The notes beneath the pieces are model-generated. The model had not been told where the DNA came from and ran no database searches. It saw only the letters and a program-made list of their open reading frames with translations. A DNA stretch of 5,544 bases. Origin: Acidobacteriaceae bacterium. GTDB lineage: Bacteria > Acidobacteriota > Terriglobia > Terriglobales > Acidobacteriaceae. Shown in pieces: positions 1-5,432 of the stretch (positions within the stretch are counted from its first letter, which is position 1; each line of letters begins with the position of its first letter). The DNA is taken from NCBI GenBank assembly GCA_003135315.1, contig PLBD01000541.1:4631-10174 (forward strand). Direction: 5' to 3'. A program made the translations under genes and the position numbers.

Positions 1-447
1 GTCGAACTGCAAGTCGTCTCCCTCGCCGATGATCGCTCGCAATACGACATAAAGTTCGCCAACGATGCCGGCGAGCCCATCGCCTTCAGACTCGAAGCCA
101 TCACCTTGACCGCGCCCCTTGCCACCATCTACAACACCAGCACGCCTTCGTCCTCGCTCTACATTGACTCGCTCACTGCGGCCCAGGTGACCAACGTCAT
201 CGCGACCGAGATCACCTTCGATGCCGGCGTCGCGCCTCCGTCCGGTGGCGGCATCGAGGCCCGCCGTTCTGACGGCGGCTGGGGTCCCAGCGGCAGCGGC
301 AATCTCGCCGGACGCTTCACCACCCAAACCTTCACTCTGCCGCGTCTCGAACGCGTACAGAATTATTATCTGCGGCAATATGACGGATCATCGCCCGCCA
401 AATACTCGCGTTATTCCATATTGCTGCATGTGGACTACCCCTTATGA
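1..447 (+). CDS. Phage-tail-like protein, C-terminal part (5' end outside window)
   Basis: The frame is open from the first base of the window to the TGA at 445-447, giving 148 residues with no upstream stop, so the gene almost certainly begins before the window. The C-terminal half carries a Gly-rich stretch (SGGGIEARRSDGGWG), then TFTLPR and NYYLRQYDGSSPAKYSRYS, ending in HVDYPL. From memory, this 'RRSD.GWG ... LPR ... Y.R.YD.SSPA.YSR.S' pattern resembles the C-terminal ends of phage tail or tail-tip/host-specificity proteins; this is recognition by eye and not a search result. The composition (Thr/Ser/Gly-rich, beta-prone, no membrane segment) suits a structural tail protein. The stop overlaps the start of the next gene by ATGA, as in compact phage modules. 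It could instead be a domesticated phage-like particle or gene-transfer-agent component. No catalytic motif is visible. I am confident it is coding, less so about its function. Confidence 0.62.
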   Translation, partial: VELQVVSLADDRSQYDIKFANDAGEPIAFRLEAITLTAPLATIYNTSTPSSSLYIDSLTAAQVTNVIATEITFDAGVAPPSGGGIEARRSDGGWGPSGSGNLAGRFTTQTFTLPRLERVQNYYLRQYDGSSPAKYSRYSILLHVDYPL

Positions 448-692
448 GCACATGTCCCAGTATCGTCACCCTGACCGACTTCGAACAAAAAGTTCTCTCC
501 GACCTCGCCGAACTCAAGGCCAACATGCGTTGGGTCATCGGCAACGGCAACCATGGCAAGATCCAGGAGATCGAGGAGCGCGTCGATCGCCACGAAGCCT
601 ACTTGCAGCGCTTCACCGGGGTCGCAACCGCAGTCGCCAGCATTTTGACCTTCTTCCACTTCGCCATCGACTACCTGCTCTACCGGCGTTAA
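444..692 (+). CDS. Small coiled-coil protein with C-terminal membrane anchor, phage holin/XhlA-like
   Basis: This 82-residue protein starts at ATG 444, overlapping the upstream stop as ATGA, which implies translational coupling by terminating ribosomes and fixes the start. Residues about 11-56 are charged and heptad-like (FEQKVLSDLAELKANMRW, then IQEIEERVDRHEAYLQRF), predicting an amphipathic coiled coil. Residues about 57-79 are hydrophobic and end in YRR, giving one C-terminal transmembrane segment with a positively charged end. Short phage proteins with a coiled coil followed by one membrane helix, such as XhlA-type holin accessories, have this design, and the position after a tail-like gene fits. 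The similarity is architectural only; I see no diagnostic motif. It could also be an unrelated small membrane-anchored oligomer. No endolysin or other lysis gene follows within the window. Confidence 0.7.
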   Translation: MSTCPSIVTLTDFEQKVLSDLAELKANMRWVIGNGNHGKIQEIEERVDRHEAYLQRFTGVATAVASILTFFHFAIDYLLYRR

Positions 693-714
693 GCGGCAGC
701 GGTTGACCACCGTT

Positions 715-776
715 GTCATCTTGAGCGGAGCGCGAGCCGCCTTGCTCGCGCAACTTCCGGGTCCCCCAATGCGTCG
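715..776 (+). repeat. Dispersed stem-loop repeat, copy 1
   Basis: The parts are a head GTCATCTTGAGCG (715-727), a 2-nt gap, a perfect 8-bp stem GCGCGAGC/GCTCGCGC (730-737 with 744-751, 6-nt loop), an 8-nt spacer, and a 17-nt tail beginning GGTCCCCC (760-776). The second copy at 1374-1440 has the same order of parts; heads match at 12/13 and tails at 12/17, while the stem sequences differ but both pair perfectly. The repeat begins 22 nt after the stop codon at 692. There is no T-run after the stem, so it is not a canonical intrinsic terminator. I associate TCATCCTGAGCG-headed intergenic repeats with acidobacterial genomes; that is recollection. Confidence 0.7.
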
Positions 777-805
777 AATTCTCGGATATCCTTAAGCTAC
801 TGCCC

Positions 806-1351
806 ATGAAACGGTTCATCTATCTCGCGATTCTGGCGCTCGCTTGTGGTCTGTCAGCTCTGGCGCAGGACCCGGCCATTGCTCCGTTGCGCCCACTCCC
901 CACCACGCCCGACCGGCAGCAAACCAACCCCACCAGCGCAACCCAGGATGCCAATGGCGCCAGCGGCGATCAGGCCGCCAAGCCTCCCGCCGCCAAGGGA
1001 GCTACTTTGATTGGCTGTCTGGCGGGTCCTGACAAGGATGGCAAGTTCATGCTGCGCAACATGACGCACCGCTTTGGTGTGCAGGTCCTCGGTCCCGGCG
1101 ATCTCAAGAATGATTCCGGCAACAAGGTGAAGTTGATCGGCCAATGGCAGCCGCTTTCGCAATCGCAGGAGCCGGTTACGGCAACGCCGGCGGGGGACAA
1201 GAAGACTGTCGAGACGCACCGCTTCCAGGCCACCAGCGTCGAGGTGCTGGCCCAGACCTGCACGCCGCCGGCGGAGACAACTCCCGTCAGCAAGAACAAG
1301 CCGCAGAAGACCACAATCTACAACGCCCCCAGCAGCGACGATTCCAAGTAG
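806..1351 (+). CDS. Secreted protein with GCL-type (possibly OB-fold-like) domain
   Basis: The gene encodes 181 residues. The N-terminus (MKRF followed by a hydrophobic run to residue 20) is a Sec signal peptide, with a signal peptidase I site most likely after ALA (18-20), before QDP. A Pro/Thr/Gln/Ala-rich linker (about 22-65) follows. A compact domain covers about 66-153: it opens TLIGCLAGPDKDGKF, continues through GNKVKLIGQW and ends TSVEVLAQTCTP. Cys71 and Cys152 bracket the domain and could form a disulfide in the periplasm. The 'GCL ... G.kVkl.G ... f.vts.e.l...C' layout recurs in small secreted proteins I associate with acidobacteria, and the strand pattern suggests an OB-like barrel; no function is established. 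The tail (154-181) is Lys/Pro/Ser-rich. The start is chosen from the signal peptide; no Shine-Dalgarno is evident upstream. Stem-loop repeats flank the gene. Confidence 0.82.
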   Translation: MKRFIYLAILALACGLSALAQDPAIAPLRPLPTTPDRQQTNPTSATQDANGASGDQAAKPPAAKGATLIGCLAGPDKDGKFMLRNMTHRFGVQVLGPGDLKNDSGNKVKLIGQWQPLSQSQEPVTATPAGDKKTVETHRFQATSVEVLAQTCTPPAETTPVSKNKPQKTTIYNAPSSDDSK

Positions 1352-1373
1352 AACGACGCCTTCGAATGGATGT

Positions 1374-1440
1374 GTCATCCTGAGCGTAGGTTCGCGCCTG
1401 TCTTTGCGCGAACCGGAGGCGAAGGACCCCTACGGTGTCG
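1374..1440 (+). repeat. Dispersed stem-loop repeat, copy 2
   Basis: The architecture is that of copy 1 (715-776): head GTCATCCTGAGCG (1374-1386), 2-nt gap, a perfect 9-bp stem GGTTCGCGC/GCGCGAACC (1389-1397 with 1406-1414, 8-nt loop), a 9-nt spacer, and a 17-nt tail GGACCCCTACGGTGTCG (1424-1440). It begins 22 nt after the stop at 1351, exactly as copy 1 does after its gene. It lies between the convergent ends of the secreted-protein gene and dtd, so its hairpin could protect or end transcripts from both sides, though it has no U-tract. Confidence 0.72.
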
Positions 1441-1464
1441 TGGATCTGCTTTTCGCCAATTACC

Positions 1465-1914
1465 TCAAAACCCCTTCCTCGAATCCACCAGAATCGTCAC
1501 TGGCCCGCTGTTGATCAACTCCACCTCCATCATCTCCTGGAACCGCCCCGTCTCGCACCGCAATCCCGCCTCGCGCACCTGCCCGACAAAATATTCGTAT
1601 AACTCTCGCGCCTGCTCCGGACGCGCCGCCGCGTCAAACGACGGCCGCTTCCCCCGCCTTACATCGCCGAACAGCGTGAACTGCGATACCGCCAGCACCG
1701 CCCCTCCCACCTCCATCACGCTCAGGTTCATCTTCCCCGCGTCATCTTCAAAAATCCGCAGCCCCGCAATTTTCTCCGCCAGATAATCGGCGTCGGCCTC
1801 AGTGTCTTCGCGCGCTACTCCCAGCAATACCAGCAGCCCCCGCTCGATCTTCCCGGTCAGGTCCTCGCCCACCTTCACCGACGCCCGGCTCACGCGTTGC
1901 ACCACGGCCCGCAT
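1465..1914 (-). CDS. dtd: D-aminoacyl-tRNA deacylase
   Basis: DTD hydrolyses D-amino acids (and mischarged glycine) from tRNA, a cytosolic proofreading step that keeps D-residues out of translation (EC 3.1.1.96). The 149-residue product has the usual family length (E. coli about 145) and matches throughout: N-terminal [13 protein letters not shown], the first active-site motif SQFTLFGD at 77-84, and the second, NSGPVT, at 135-140, whose Gly-Pro (137-138) forms the family's chirality-checking cis dipeptide in the homodimer. The family is an RNA-binding beta-barrel fold without a protein side-chain nucleophile. ATG 1914 is the family-typical start (MRAVVQR). No Shine-Dalgarno precedes it; an extended -10 sits only 6 nt upstream, so the mRNA may be leaderless. 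The gene is transcribed away from the acpP operon, and all conserved motifs are intact. Confidence 0.96.
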   Translation of the reverse strand: MRAVVQRVSRASVKVGEDLTGKIERGLLVLLGVAREDTEADADYLAEKIAGLRIFEDDAGKMNLSVMEVGGAVLAVSQFTLFGDVRRGKRPSFDAAARPEQARELYEYFVGQVREAGLRCETGRFQEMMEVELINSGPVTILVDSRKGF

Positions 1915-1920
1915 GAGAGC

Positions 1921-1929
1921 GTTGTATCA
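1921..1929 (-). promoter_or_regulatory. Possible extended -10 promoter of dtd (leaderless)
   Basis: Read on the minus strand, 1929 to 1921 is TGATACAAC, a TGn extended -10 followed by TACAAC (4/6 to TATAAT). Only 6 nt separate it from the dtd ATG, so transcription would begin at or next to the start codon. No -35 match exists at 16-18 bp, where the heptad array lies. The absence of a ribosome-binding site before dtd is consistent with leaderless initiation. Confidence 0.35.
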
Positions 1930-1932
1930 CAG

Positions 1933-1967
1933 CCCGCTCTTCGCCATTCGCTTTTCGCCCCTCGTTC
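1933..1967 (+). repeat. Heptanucleotide array, TTCGCYN-type, five units
   Basis: Strict 7-nt spacing gives CCCGCTC, TTCGCCA, TTCGCTT, TTCGCCC and CTCGTTC at 1933, 1940, 1947, 1954 and 1961. Every unit fits YYCGYYN. The array starts 18 nt upstream of the dtd start codon, where a -35 element would be expected. Its reverse complement (nnGCGAA units) matches the sense of the second array at 2030-2064. Confidence 0.6.
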
Positions 1968-2029
1968 AGCAACTTTGCTCCGCGGACGGAACAGGTCGAA
2001 GCGATGGCTGGATACGGACACGCCAACAG

Positions 2030-2064
2030 CGAAAGGCGAAGGCCGACTCGCGAAAAGCGGCTTT
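2030..2064 (-). repeat. Heptanucleotide array, CGAANNN-type, inverted relative to 1933-1967
   Basis: Units on a 7-nt register are CGAAAGG, CGAAGGC, CGACTCG, CGAAAAG and a degenerate CGGCTTT at 2030, 2037, 2044, 2051 and 2058. The CGAA core is the reverse complement of TTCG in the 1933-1967 array, so the two arrays are inverted and could pair across the roughly 60-nt segment between them. The units are less regular than in the first array, and the last is marginal. Confidence 0.5.
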
Positions 2065-2175
2065 CCGCGTTGACCATTGCGAAGCCCACCGTTTAGGATG
2101 AATCGGGACTCATATCGCTGAGCGCCTTCCGTCTCGCTGTGTGGAGTGCTGTTTGGGGAGGGCGTTCGGGCATGC

Positions 2176-2202
2176 TTTACAGGCCTTCCTGCCTGCTATT
2201 AG
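2176..2202 (+). promoter_or_regulatory. Possible sigma-70-type promoter of the acpP-acpP-fabF operon
   Basis: TTTACA (2176-2181, 5/6 to TTGACA apart from G3) lies 15 bp upstream of TATTAG (2197-2202). TG at 2194-2195 makes this an extended -10 (TGCTATTAG), which would offset the short spacer. Transcription would start near 2209, leaving a leader of about 84 nt. A direct repeat TTACAGG (2177-2183 and 2205-2211) brackets the -10 and the spacer contains CAGGCCTTCCTG, so a repressor site is possible but unsupported by any family consensus I can name. Confidence 0.42.
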
Positions 2203-2218
2203 ACTTACAGGTTTCCCG

Positions 2219-2269
2219 CCCACCGCCCGCGAAGCAGCGTGTGCTGGGTATTCTGGTGGGTTGCGCTGC
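2219..2269 (+). promoter_or_regulatory. Structured acpP leader, possible H-type pseudoknot
   Basis: CCCACC (2219-2224) pairs with GGTGGG (2255-2260), and GCAGCG (2234-2239) pairs with CGCTGC (2264-2269). The order a-b-a'-b' is that of an H-type pseudoknot; alternatively the helices form separately, or CAGC (2235-2238) pairs locally with GCTG (2243-2246). The last helix ends 8 nt before the acpP Shine-Dalgarno (2278-2283), so structure could affect ribosome access. GC-rich sequence yields 6-bp helices by chance, and no known riboswitch class is recognised. Confidence 0.3.
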
Positions 2270-2292
2270 CGCGCGACAGGAGAAAGAATCGA

Positions 2293-2538
2293 ATGGCTTC
2301 CGTAGATGAACGCGTAAAACAGATCATCGTGGAGCAGTTGGGTGTGGACGAAGCCGAAGTAACGCCCAAAGCTTCGTTTGTGGACGACCTTGGCGCCGAC
2401 TCGCTCGATACCGTCGAGCTGGTCATGGCTTTCGAAGAAGCTTTCGAAATTGAAATCCCCGACGAGGACGCGGAAAAAATCCGCACCGTGCAGGACGCGA
2501 TCACCTACATCAACCAGCACGCTAAGGCGAAAACGTAG
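2293..2538 (+). CDS. acpP: Acyl carrier protein, first of two tandem copies
   Basis: ACP carries growing acyl chains on a 4'-phosphopantetheine arm through the cytosolic type II fatty acid synthesis cycle. The 81-residue protein is of normal length and highly acidic. The attachment serine is Ser37 in [12 protein letters not shown], at the head of helix II, which is the recognition helix for partner enzymes; holo-ACP synthase would load it. Helix III ([13 protein letters not shown]) is intact. ATG 2293 is chosen because it gives the canonical short N-terminus ([10 protein letters not shown]) and lies 9 nt after AGGAGA (2278-2283); in-frame codons upstream encode an unrelated Trp/Arg-rich extension. 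It is 71/81 identical to the second copy, with most changes in the last 15 residues (here [15 protein letters not shown]). It probably heads an operon with the second acpP and fabF. No residue needed for function is missing. Confidence 0.96.
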   Translation: MASVDERVKQIIVEQLGVDEAEVTPKASFVDDLGADSLDTVELVMAFEEAFEIEIPDEDAEKIRTVQDAITYINQHAKAKT

Positions 2539-2552
2539 CCGCCGTCCGCTCC

Positions 2553-2571
2553 GGCCGCCAAGGTTGCGGCC
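2553..2571 (+). other. GC-rich hairpin between the two acpP genes
   Basis: GGCCGC (2553-2558) and GCGGCC (2566-2571) form a perfect 6-bp stem with a 7-nt loop, 14 nt after the first acpP stop. No T-run follows (ATCACCATT), so it is not a standard intrinsic terminator. It may stabilise the 3' end of a processed acpP1 message or partly attenuate readthrough. A second 10-bp palindrome, CCCGCGCGGG (2622-2631), lies just before the next ribosome-binding site. Confidence 0.4.
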
Positions 2572-2635
2572 ATCACCATTGCGGTAGTGGCCCCGCTCAG
2601 CCGGGAAACCGTGTTCGCCCGCCCGCGCGGGTCAA

Positions 2636-2641
2636 AAGGAG
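2636..2641 (+). promoter_or_regulatory. Ribosome-binding site of second acpP
   Basis: AAGGAG abuts the in-frame ATG at 2642 with no spacer, which makes that codon an unlikely start. It precedes ATG 2654 by 12 nt, longish but usable, and only the latter gives the [10 protein letters not shown] terminus matching the first copy. The ATG at 2646 is out of frame. Confidence 0.65.
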
Positions 2642-2653
2642 ATGAATGGTCTC

Positions 2654-2899
2654 ATGGCATCCGTAGAGGAACGCGTAAAACAAATCATTGTCGAGCAACT
2701 GGGCGTGGACGAAGCCGAGGTGACGCCCAACGCCTCCTTTGTAGACGACCTCGGCGCCGACTCCCTTGATACCGTCGAACTCGTCATGGCCTTCGAGGAG
2801 GCCTTCGAAATCGAAATCCCCGACGAGGACGCGGAAAAGATCCGCACCGTCAAGGACGCCACTGATTACATAACCTCGCACGCGAAAGGATCAAAGTAG
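2654..2899 (+). CDS. acpP: Acyl carrier protein, second of two tandem copies
   Basis: This is a complete 81-residue ACP with the phosphopantetheine serine at Ser37 in the same [12 protein letters not shown] helix and an unchanged helix III. Compared with the first copy, 10 residues differ: positions 5, 26, 67, 70, 71, 74, 75, 79, 80 and 81. Eight of these lie in helix IV and the C-terminus (here [15 protein letters not shown]), away from the main partner-binding surface. Among the 71 shared residues, 28 use different codons, so the pair is not a recent copy; the protein core is held by selection. ATG 2654 is preferred to ATG 2642 on homology and ribosome-binding-site spacing. The fabF start lies one base after its stop, so this copy is the one coupled to the condensing enzyme. 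Whether the two differ in role or only in dosage cannot be read from sequence. Confidence 0.96.
   Translation: MASVEERVKQIIVEQLGVDEAEVTPNASFVDDLGADSLDTVELVMAFEEAFEIEIPDEDAEKIRTVKDATDYITSHAKGSK
2885..2890 (+). promoter_or_regulatory. Ribosome-binding site for the TTG start of fabF
   Basis: AAAGGA lies inside the 3' end of the second acpP, 10 nt before TTG 2901. No ATG or GTG in frame gives a plausible fabF N-terminus, and the next methionine is residue 70, beyond essential sequence. This site together with the one-base gap after the acpP stop supports translational coupling. Confidence 0.65.
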
Positions 2900-2900
2900 T

Positions 2901-4145
2901 TTGAACCGTCGCGTCGTGGTTACCGGTATCGGTATCATTTGCGCTGTCGGCAACACCGTCGAAGAAGCCTGGCCGGCACTGCTGGCCGGCAACAGCGGTG
3001 TGGAGCGTATCACCAGCTTCGATGCCGCTGCCTTCGCCTGCCGGATTGCCGCCGAGGTCAAGAACTTCGACCCGCTCCAGTTGATCGAGAAAAAAGAGGC
3101 GCGCAAAATGGCGCGCTTTATTCATCTGGCCATCGCCGCCAGCGATGAAGCCCTGCGCATGGCCAACTACAAGGTTGAAAACGAAGAACTGGCCGAGCGC
3201 ACTGGGGTCAACATCGGCTCCGGCATCGGTGGGTTCGACATCATTGAGCGCGAACACTACAACCTGATCAGCGGCGGCCCGCGCAAGATCTCGCCCTTCT
3301 TCATCCCCGCGGCCATCGTCAACCTTGCTGCCGGCCAAGTCAGCATCCGCAACAACGCCAAAGGTCCCAACGAGGCCACTTGCACCGCGTGCACCACCAG
3401 CGCTCATTCCATCGGCGACGCTGCCCGCGTCATCAAGTACGGCGACGCCGAGGTCATGATCGCCGGCGGCAGCGAAGCTGCGATCACGCCCATGGGCGTT
3501 GGCGGATTCGCGGCCATGCGCGCGCTCTCCACCCGCAACGACGATCCTCACCGCGCCAGCCGCCCCTGGGACAAGGATCGCGACGGCTTCGTCATTGGCG
3601 AAGGTGCGGGGATTTTGATTTTGGAAGAACTCGACTTCGCGAGGAAGCGTGGCGCGAACATCATTGCCGAGTTGGTTGGCTACGGCATGAGTGCCGATGC
3701 CAACCACATCACGCAGCCCGCGCCGGGAGGCGAAGGCGGCTATCGCGTGATGCGCAATGCCCTGCGCGACGCCGGCCTCTCACCGGACCACATCGGCTAT
3801 GTGAACGCTCACGGCACGTCCACTCCGCTCGGCGACGAACTGGAAGCCACCGCCATCAAGCGCGCCTTCGGCGATCACGCTTACAAGCTGCTGGTCAGCT
3901 CCACCAAGTCGATGACCGGCCATTTGCTCGGCGGCGCGGGTGGCCTGGAAGCTGCCATCACCGTGCTTGCGCTGCGCGACCAGATCGCGCCTCCCACCAT
4001 CAACCTCGACAATCCCGACGAGGGCTGCGACCTCGACTTCGTCCCCCACACCGCCCGCAAGGTCGCCATGGACTACGCCATATCCAACTCCTTCGGCTTC
4101 GGCGGCACTAATGGCTGCCTGGTCTTCAAGCGCTGGACGGAGTAG
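2901..4145 (+). CDS. fabF: Beta-ketoacyl-[acyl-carrier-protein] synthase II
   Basis: FabF (KAS II, EC 2.3.1.179) condenses acyl-enzyme with malonyl-ACP, releasing CO2, to elongate fatty acids; it is a cytosolic thiolase-fold homodimer. The 414 residues match the family's usual length (E. coli 413). The N-terminus [12 protein letters not shown] is canonical. The catalytic triad is visible: Cys164 in TACTTSAHS, His304 in [11 protein letters not shown] and His341 in [15 protein letters not shown], with Lys336 in the last motif; the C-terminal glycine loop SFGFGGTNG holds the probable gatekeeper Phe400. The Cys-His-His set separates it from FabH, which has Cys-His-Asn. FabF is favoured over FabB by the overall sequence and the acpP linkage. 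Translation starts at TTG 2901, one base after the acpP stop, so it is probably coupled. Its last 20 bp overlap the convergent DUF418 gene. The neighbours fabD, fabG and fabH found in many fab clusters are absent here. Confidence 0.96.
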   Translation: MNRRVVVTGIGIICAVGNTVEEAWPALLAGNSGVERITSFDAAAFACRIAAEVKNFDPLQLIEKKEARKMARFIHLAIAASDEALRMANYKVENEELAERTGVNIGSGIGGFDIIEREHYNLISGGPRKISPFFIPAAIVNLAAGQVSIRNNAKGPNEATCTACTTSAHSIGDAARVIKYGDAEVMIAGGSEAAITPMGVGGFAAMRALSTRNDDPHRASRPWDKDRDGFVIGEGAGILILEELDFARKRGANIIAELVGYGMSADANHITQPAPGGEGGYRVMRNALRDAGLSPDHIGYVNAHGTSTPLGDELEATAIKRAFGDHAYKLLVSSTKSMTGHLLGGAGGLEAAITVLALRDQIAPPTINLDNPDEGCDLDFVPHTARKVAMDYAISNSFGFGGTNGCLVFKRWTE

Positions 4146-5427
4146 CGCTACCCATCGGCGCTCGCCGGAACGGCTGCTTCTTCCAATACGTCAGCGAACG
4201 CCACAGCCACTCCAGCGGGCCAAACTGAAAATATCGCAGCCAGAGCGATGAGAGCATGAGTTGCGCAATCCAGATCGCCGCTACAATCTGGATCTGCCCC
4301 GTCCGGCTGACCTTGCCGAACAGTCCAAAGCCAAATCCATAGAAGATCGTCGTGCATACCACGGTATCGAAAATGTAATTGCTGAACGCCATCCTGCCCA
4401 CGGCTGCCAGCGCCATGGTAAGCCGCTTAAGCCCGGACGACTGGCACGCCAGCATCGTCGCGCCTACCCATCCCAGACTGACCAGAATGCTCGCCCAATA
4501 GTTGTACTGGAAGCCGAGGAAAAACGAATACCGGGCATCCCAACCTGTCTGGATCTCGCGATGCACCCCATAGGCAATTGCGGGAAGGCCGATAAAGACT
4601 GCCCCCGCGATGAAGCCCCAGTACAGTTTCACGGGAGCCCTGGCGCTGAACGCTCCCAGCTTGAACAGCGCTATGCCGATCAGCATCAGTCCTTCCACTC
4701 GCCAGAAGGCGAGAGCTATAAAGCCGCTGAATTCGACCAGCAGGGAATCGTTGGCGCGCTGCCGCATCTCACCCAGCCATCCGCTGCGGTAGGCCGCCAG
4801 TTCTTCCGCCTTCACGGCGGGAGGTGGCTGCCATATCTGCTGCCGGAACGCCTCCCGCTTCTCCGCCGGCCAGCTTGGCATCGACCAGCCTAAGTAGAGA
4901 AACAAAGCGCTGGAGACAGCGATAAATGCCAGTCCGTAGATAATCAGCTTCCTCGGCGGCATTTTCCGGTAGCAATAGGCCAGCATTCCACACAGCCCGT
5001 AATTGACGAGAATGTCGCCATACCACAGCAGATACGAGTGCAGTACTCCAAACAGAATCAGCCAGCCCATGCGGCGATAGTGGATCGCGGCCGGTTTCTT
5101 TCCTGCCGCTTCGATGTGGCTGGTCATCAGGAAAATGCCGGCGCCGAACAGCATGGAGAAGATGGTCATGAACTTCTCGTCGGCCAGCAGATGGCAGAAG
5201 TACCATACCCAGTAGTTCGCGCCATGCAGATCGCCGTAGGCTGTTGGGTTCATGTAGGCGGCGCCGATCATCGAGAAGGCCTGGATATTCATCGGCAGAA
5301 TGCCGAGCAAGGCGACACCGCGCAGCACGTCGAGCGACGCGATACGCTCCTTCGTTGTGACTGGTCCCGCAGGCGGAGGCAGATTCGCCGCCGTAACAGT
5401 TGCAAGGGTGGAATCGGGCGTGGTCAT
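4126..5427 (-). CDS. DUF418/YeiB-family multi-pass membrane protein
   Basis: The 433-residue protein has the family pattern: after a soluble N-terminus, [22 protein letters not shown] (27-48) opens the first membrane helix; [17 protein letters not shown] (84-100) is the family's second hallmark; helices follow near 121-136, 139-153, 160-181, 232-256, 267-286, 308-328, 344-366 and 378-396. The C-terminal DUF418 block runs about 344-415 ([12 protein letters not shown] ... [22 protein letters not shown]). A loop at about 182-228 is probably outside the membrane. DUF418 belongs to the superfamily of membrane acyltransferases (acyltransferase-3, OpgC, DUF1624); a transferase or transport-related role is possible, with no substrate indicated. 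ATG 5427 is chosen because AAGGGA precedes it and the hydrophobic core starts soon after; the frame stays open to ATG 5541 but that extension looks like non-coding translation. The gene converges on fabF with 20 bp overlap. Confidence 0.88.
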   Translation of the reverse strand: MTTPDSTLATVTAANLPPPAGPVTTKERIASLDVLRGVALLGILPMNIQAFSMIGAAYMNPTAYGDLHGANYWVWYFCHLLADEKFMTIFSMLFGAGIFLMTSHIEAAGKKPAAIHYRRMGWLILFGVLHSYLLWYGDILVNYGLCGMLAYCYRKMPPRKLIIYGLAFIAVSSALFLYLGWSMPSWPAEKREAFRQQIWQPPPAVKAEELAAYRSGWLGEMRQRANDSLLVEFSGFIALAFWRVEGLMLIGIALFKLGAFSARAPVKLYWGFIAGAVFIGLPAIAYGVHREIQTGWDARYSFFLGFQYNYWASILVSLGWVGATMLACQSSGLKRLTMALAAVGRMAFSNYIFDTVVCTTIFYGFGFGLFGKVSRTGQIQIVAAIWIAQLMLSSLWLRYFQFGPLEWLWRSLTYWKKQPFRRAPMGSATPSSA

Positions 5428-5432
5428 ACCAT

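Larger units (their letters stand above)
1915..2292. other. 378-nt gene-free region between divergent dtd and acpP
   Basis: No reading frame here has a recognisable protein. The stretch holds, in order: the possible dtd promoter, a pyrimidine-rich heptad array (1933-1967), a 62-nt unique segment containing CCGCGG, a purine-rich heptad array of opposite sense (2030-2064) overlapped by an imperfect hairpin (2049-2069, arms CGCGAAAAG and CTTTCCGCG, one mismatch), a possible acpP promoter (2176-2202), and the structured acpP leader. I see nothing distinct in 2070-2175. Confidence 0.6.

Noticed and set aside
221..706. Plus-strand 161-codon frame overlapping the two phage-like genes
   Set aside because: It has Arg/Pro/Ser-rich out-of-frame composition and crosses the ATGA junction of two better-supported genes.
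730..751. Repeat hairpin as an intrinsic terminator
   Set aside because: No T-run follows on either strand, and the same holds for the hairpin at 1389-1414.
839..850. Possible lipoprotein cysteine (Cys14) in the 806-1351 signal peptide
   Set aside because: The preceding residues are A-L-A, lacking the usual Leu/Val/Ile at -3, and an ALA signal peptidase I site follows at 18-20.
2239..2292. 18-codon N-terminal extension of the first ACP
   Set aside because: The extension (Trp- and Arg-rich) is unlike any ACP, and a good ribosome-binding site sits 9 nt before ATG 2293.
2850..3707. Long minus-strand open frame of 285 codons opposite acpP2/fabF
   Set aside because: Its product is Ala/Gly/Asp/Val-rich with no recognisable domain and lies antisense to the strongly conserved fabF; long antisense frames are expected in GC-rich genes.
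3380..4111. Plus-strand 243-codon frame inside fabF
   Set aside because: It yields an Arg/His-rich product typical of an out-of-frame reading of GC-rich coding DNA.
4261..4893. Plus-strand 210-codon frame opposite the DUF418 gene
   Set aside because: It is antisense to a gene with clear membrane-family motifs; its product is charged and low in hydrophobic segments with no family resemblance.
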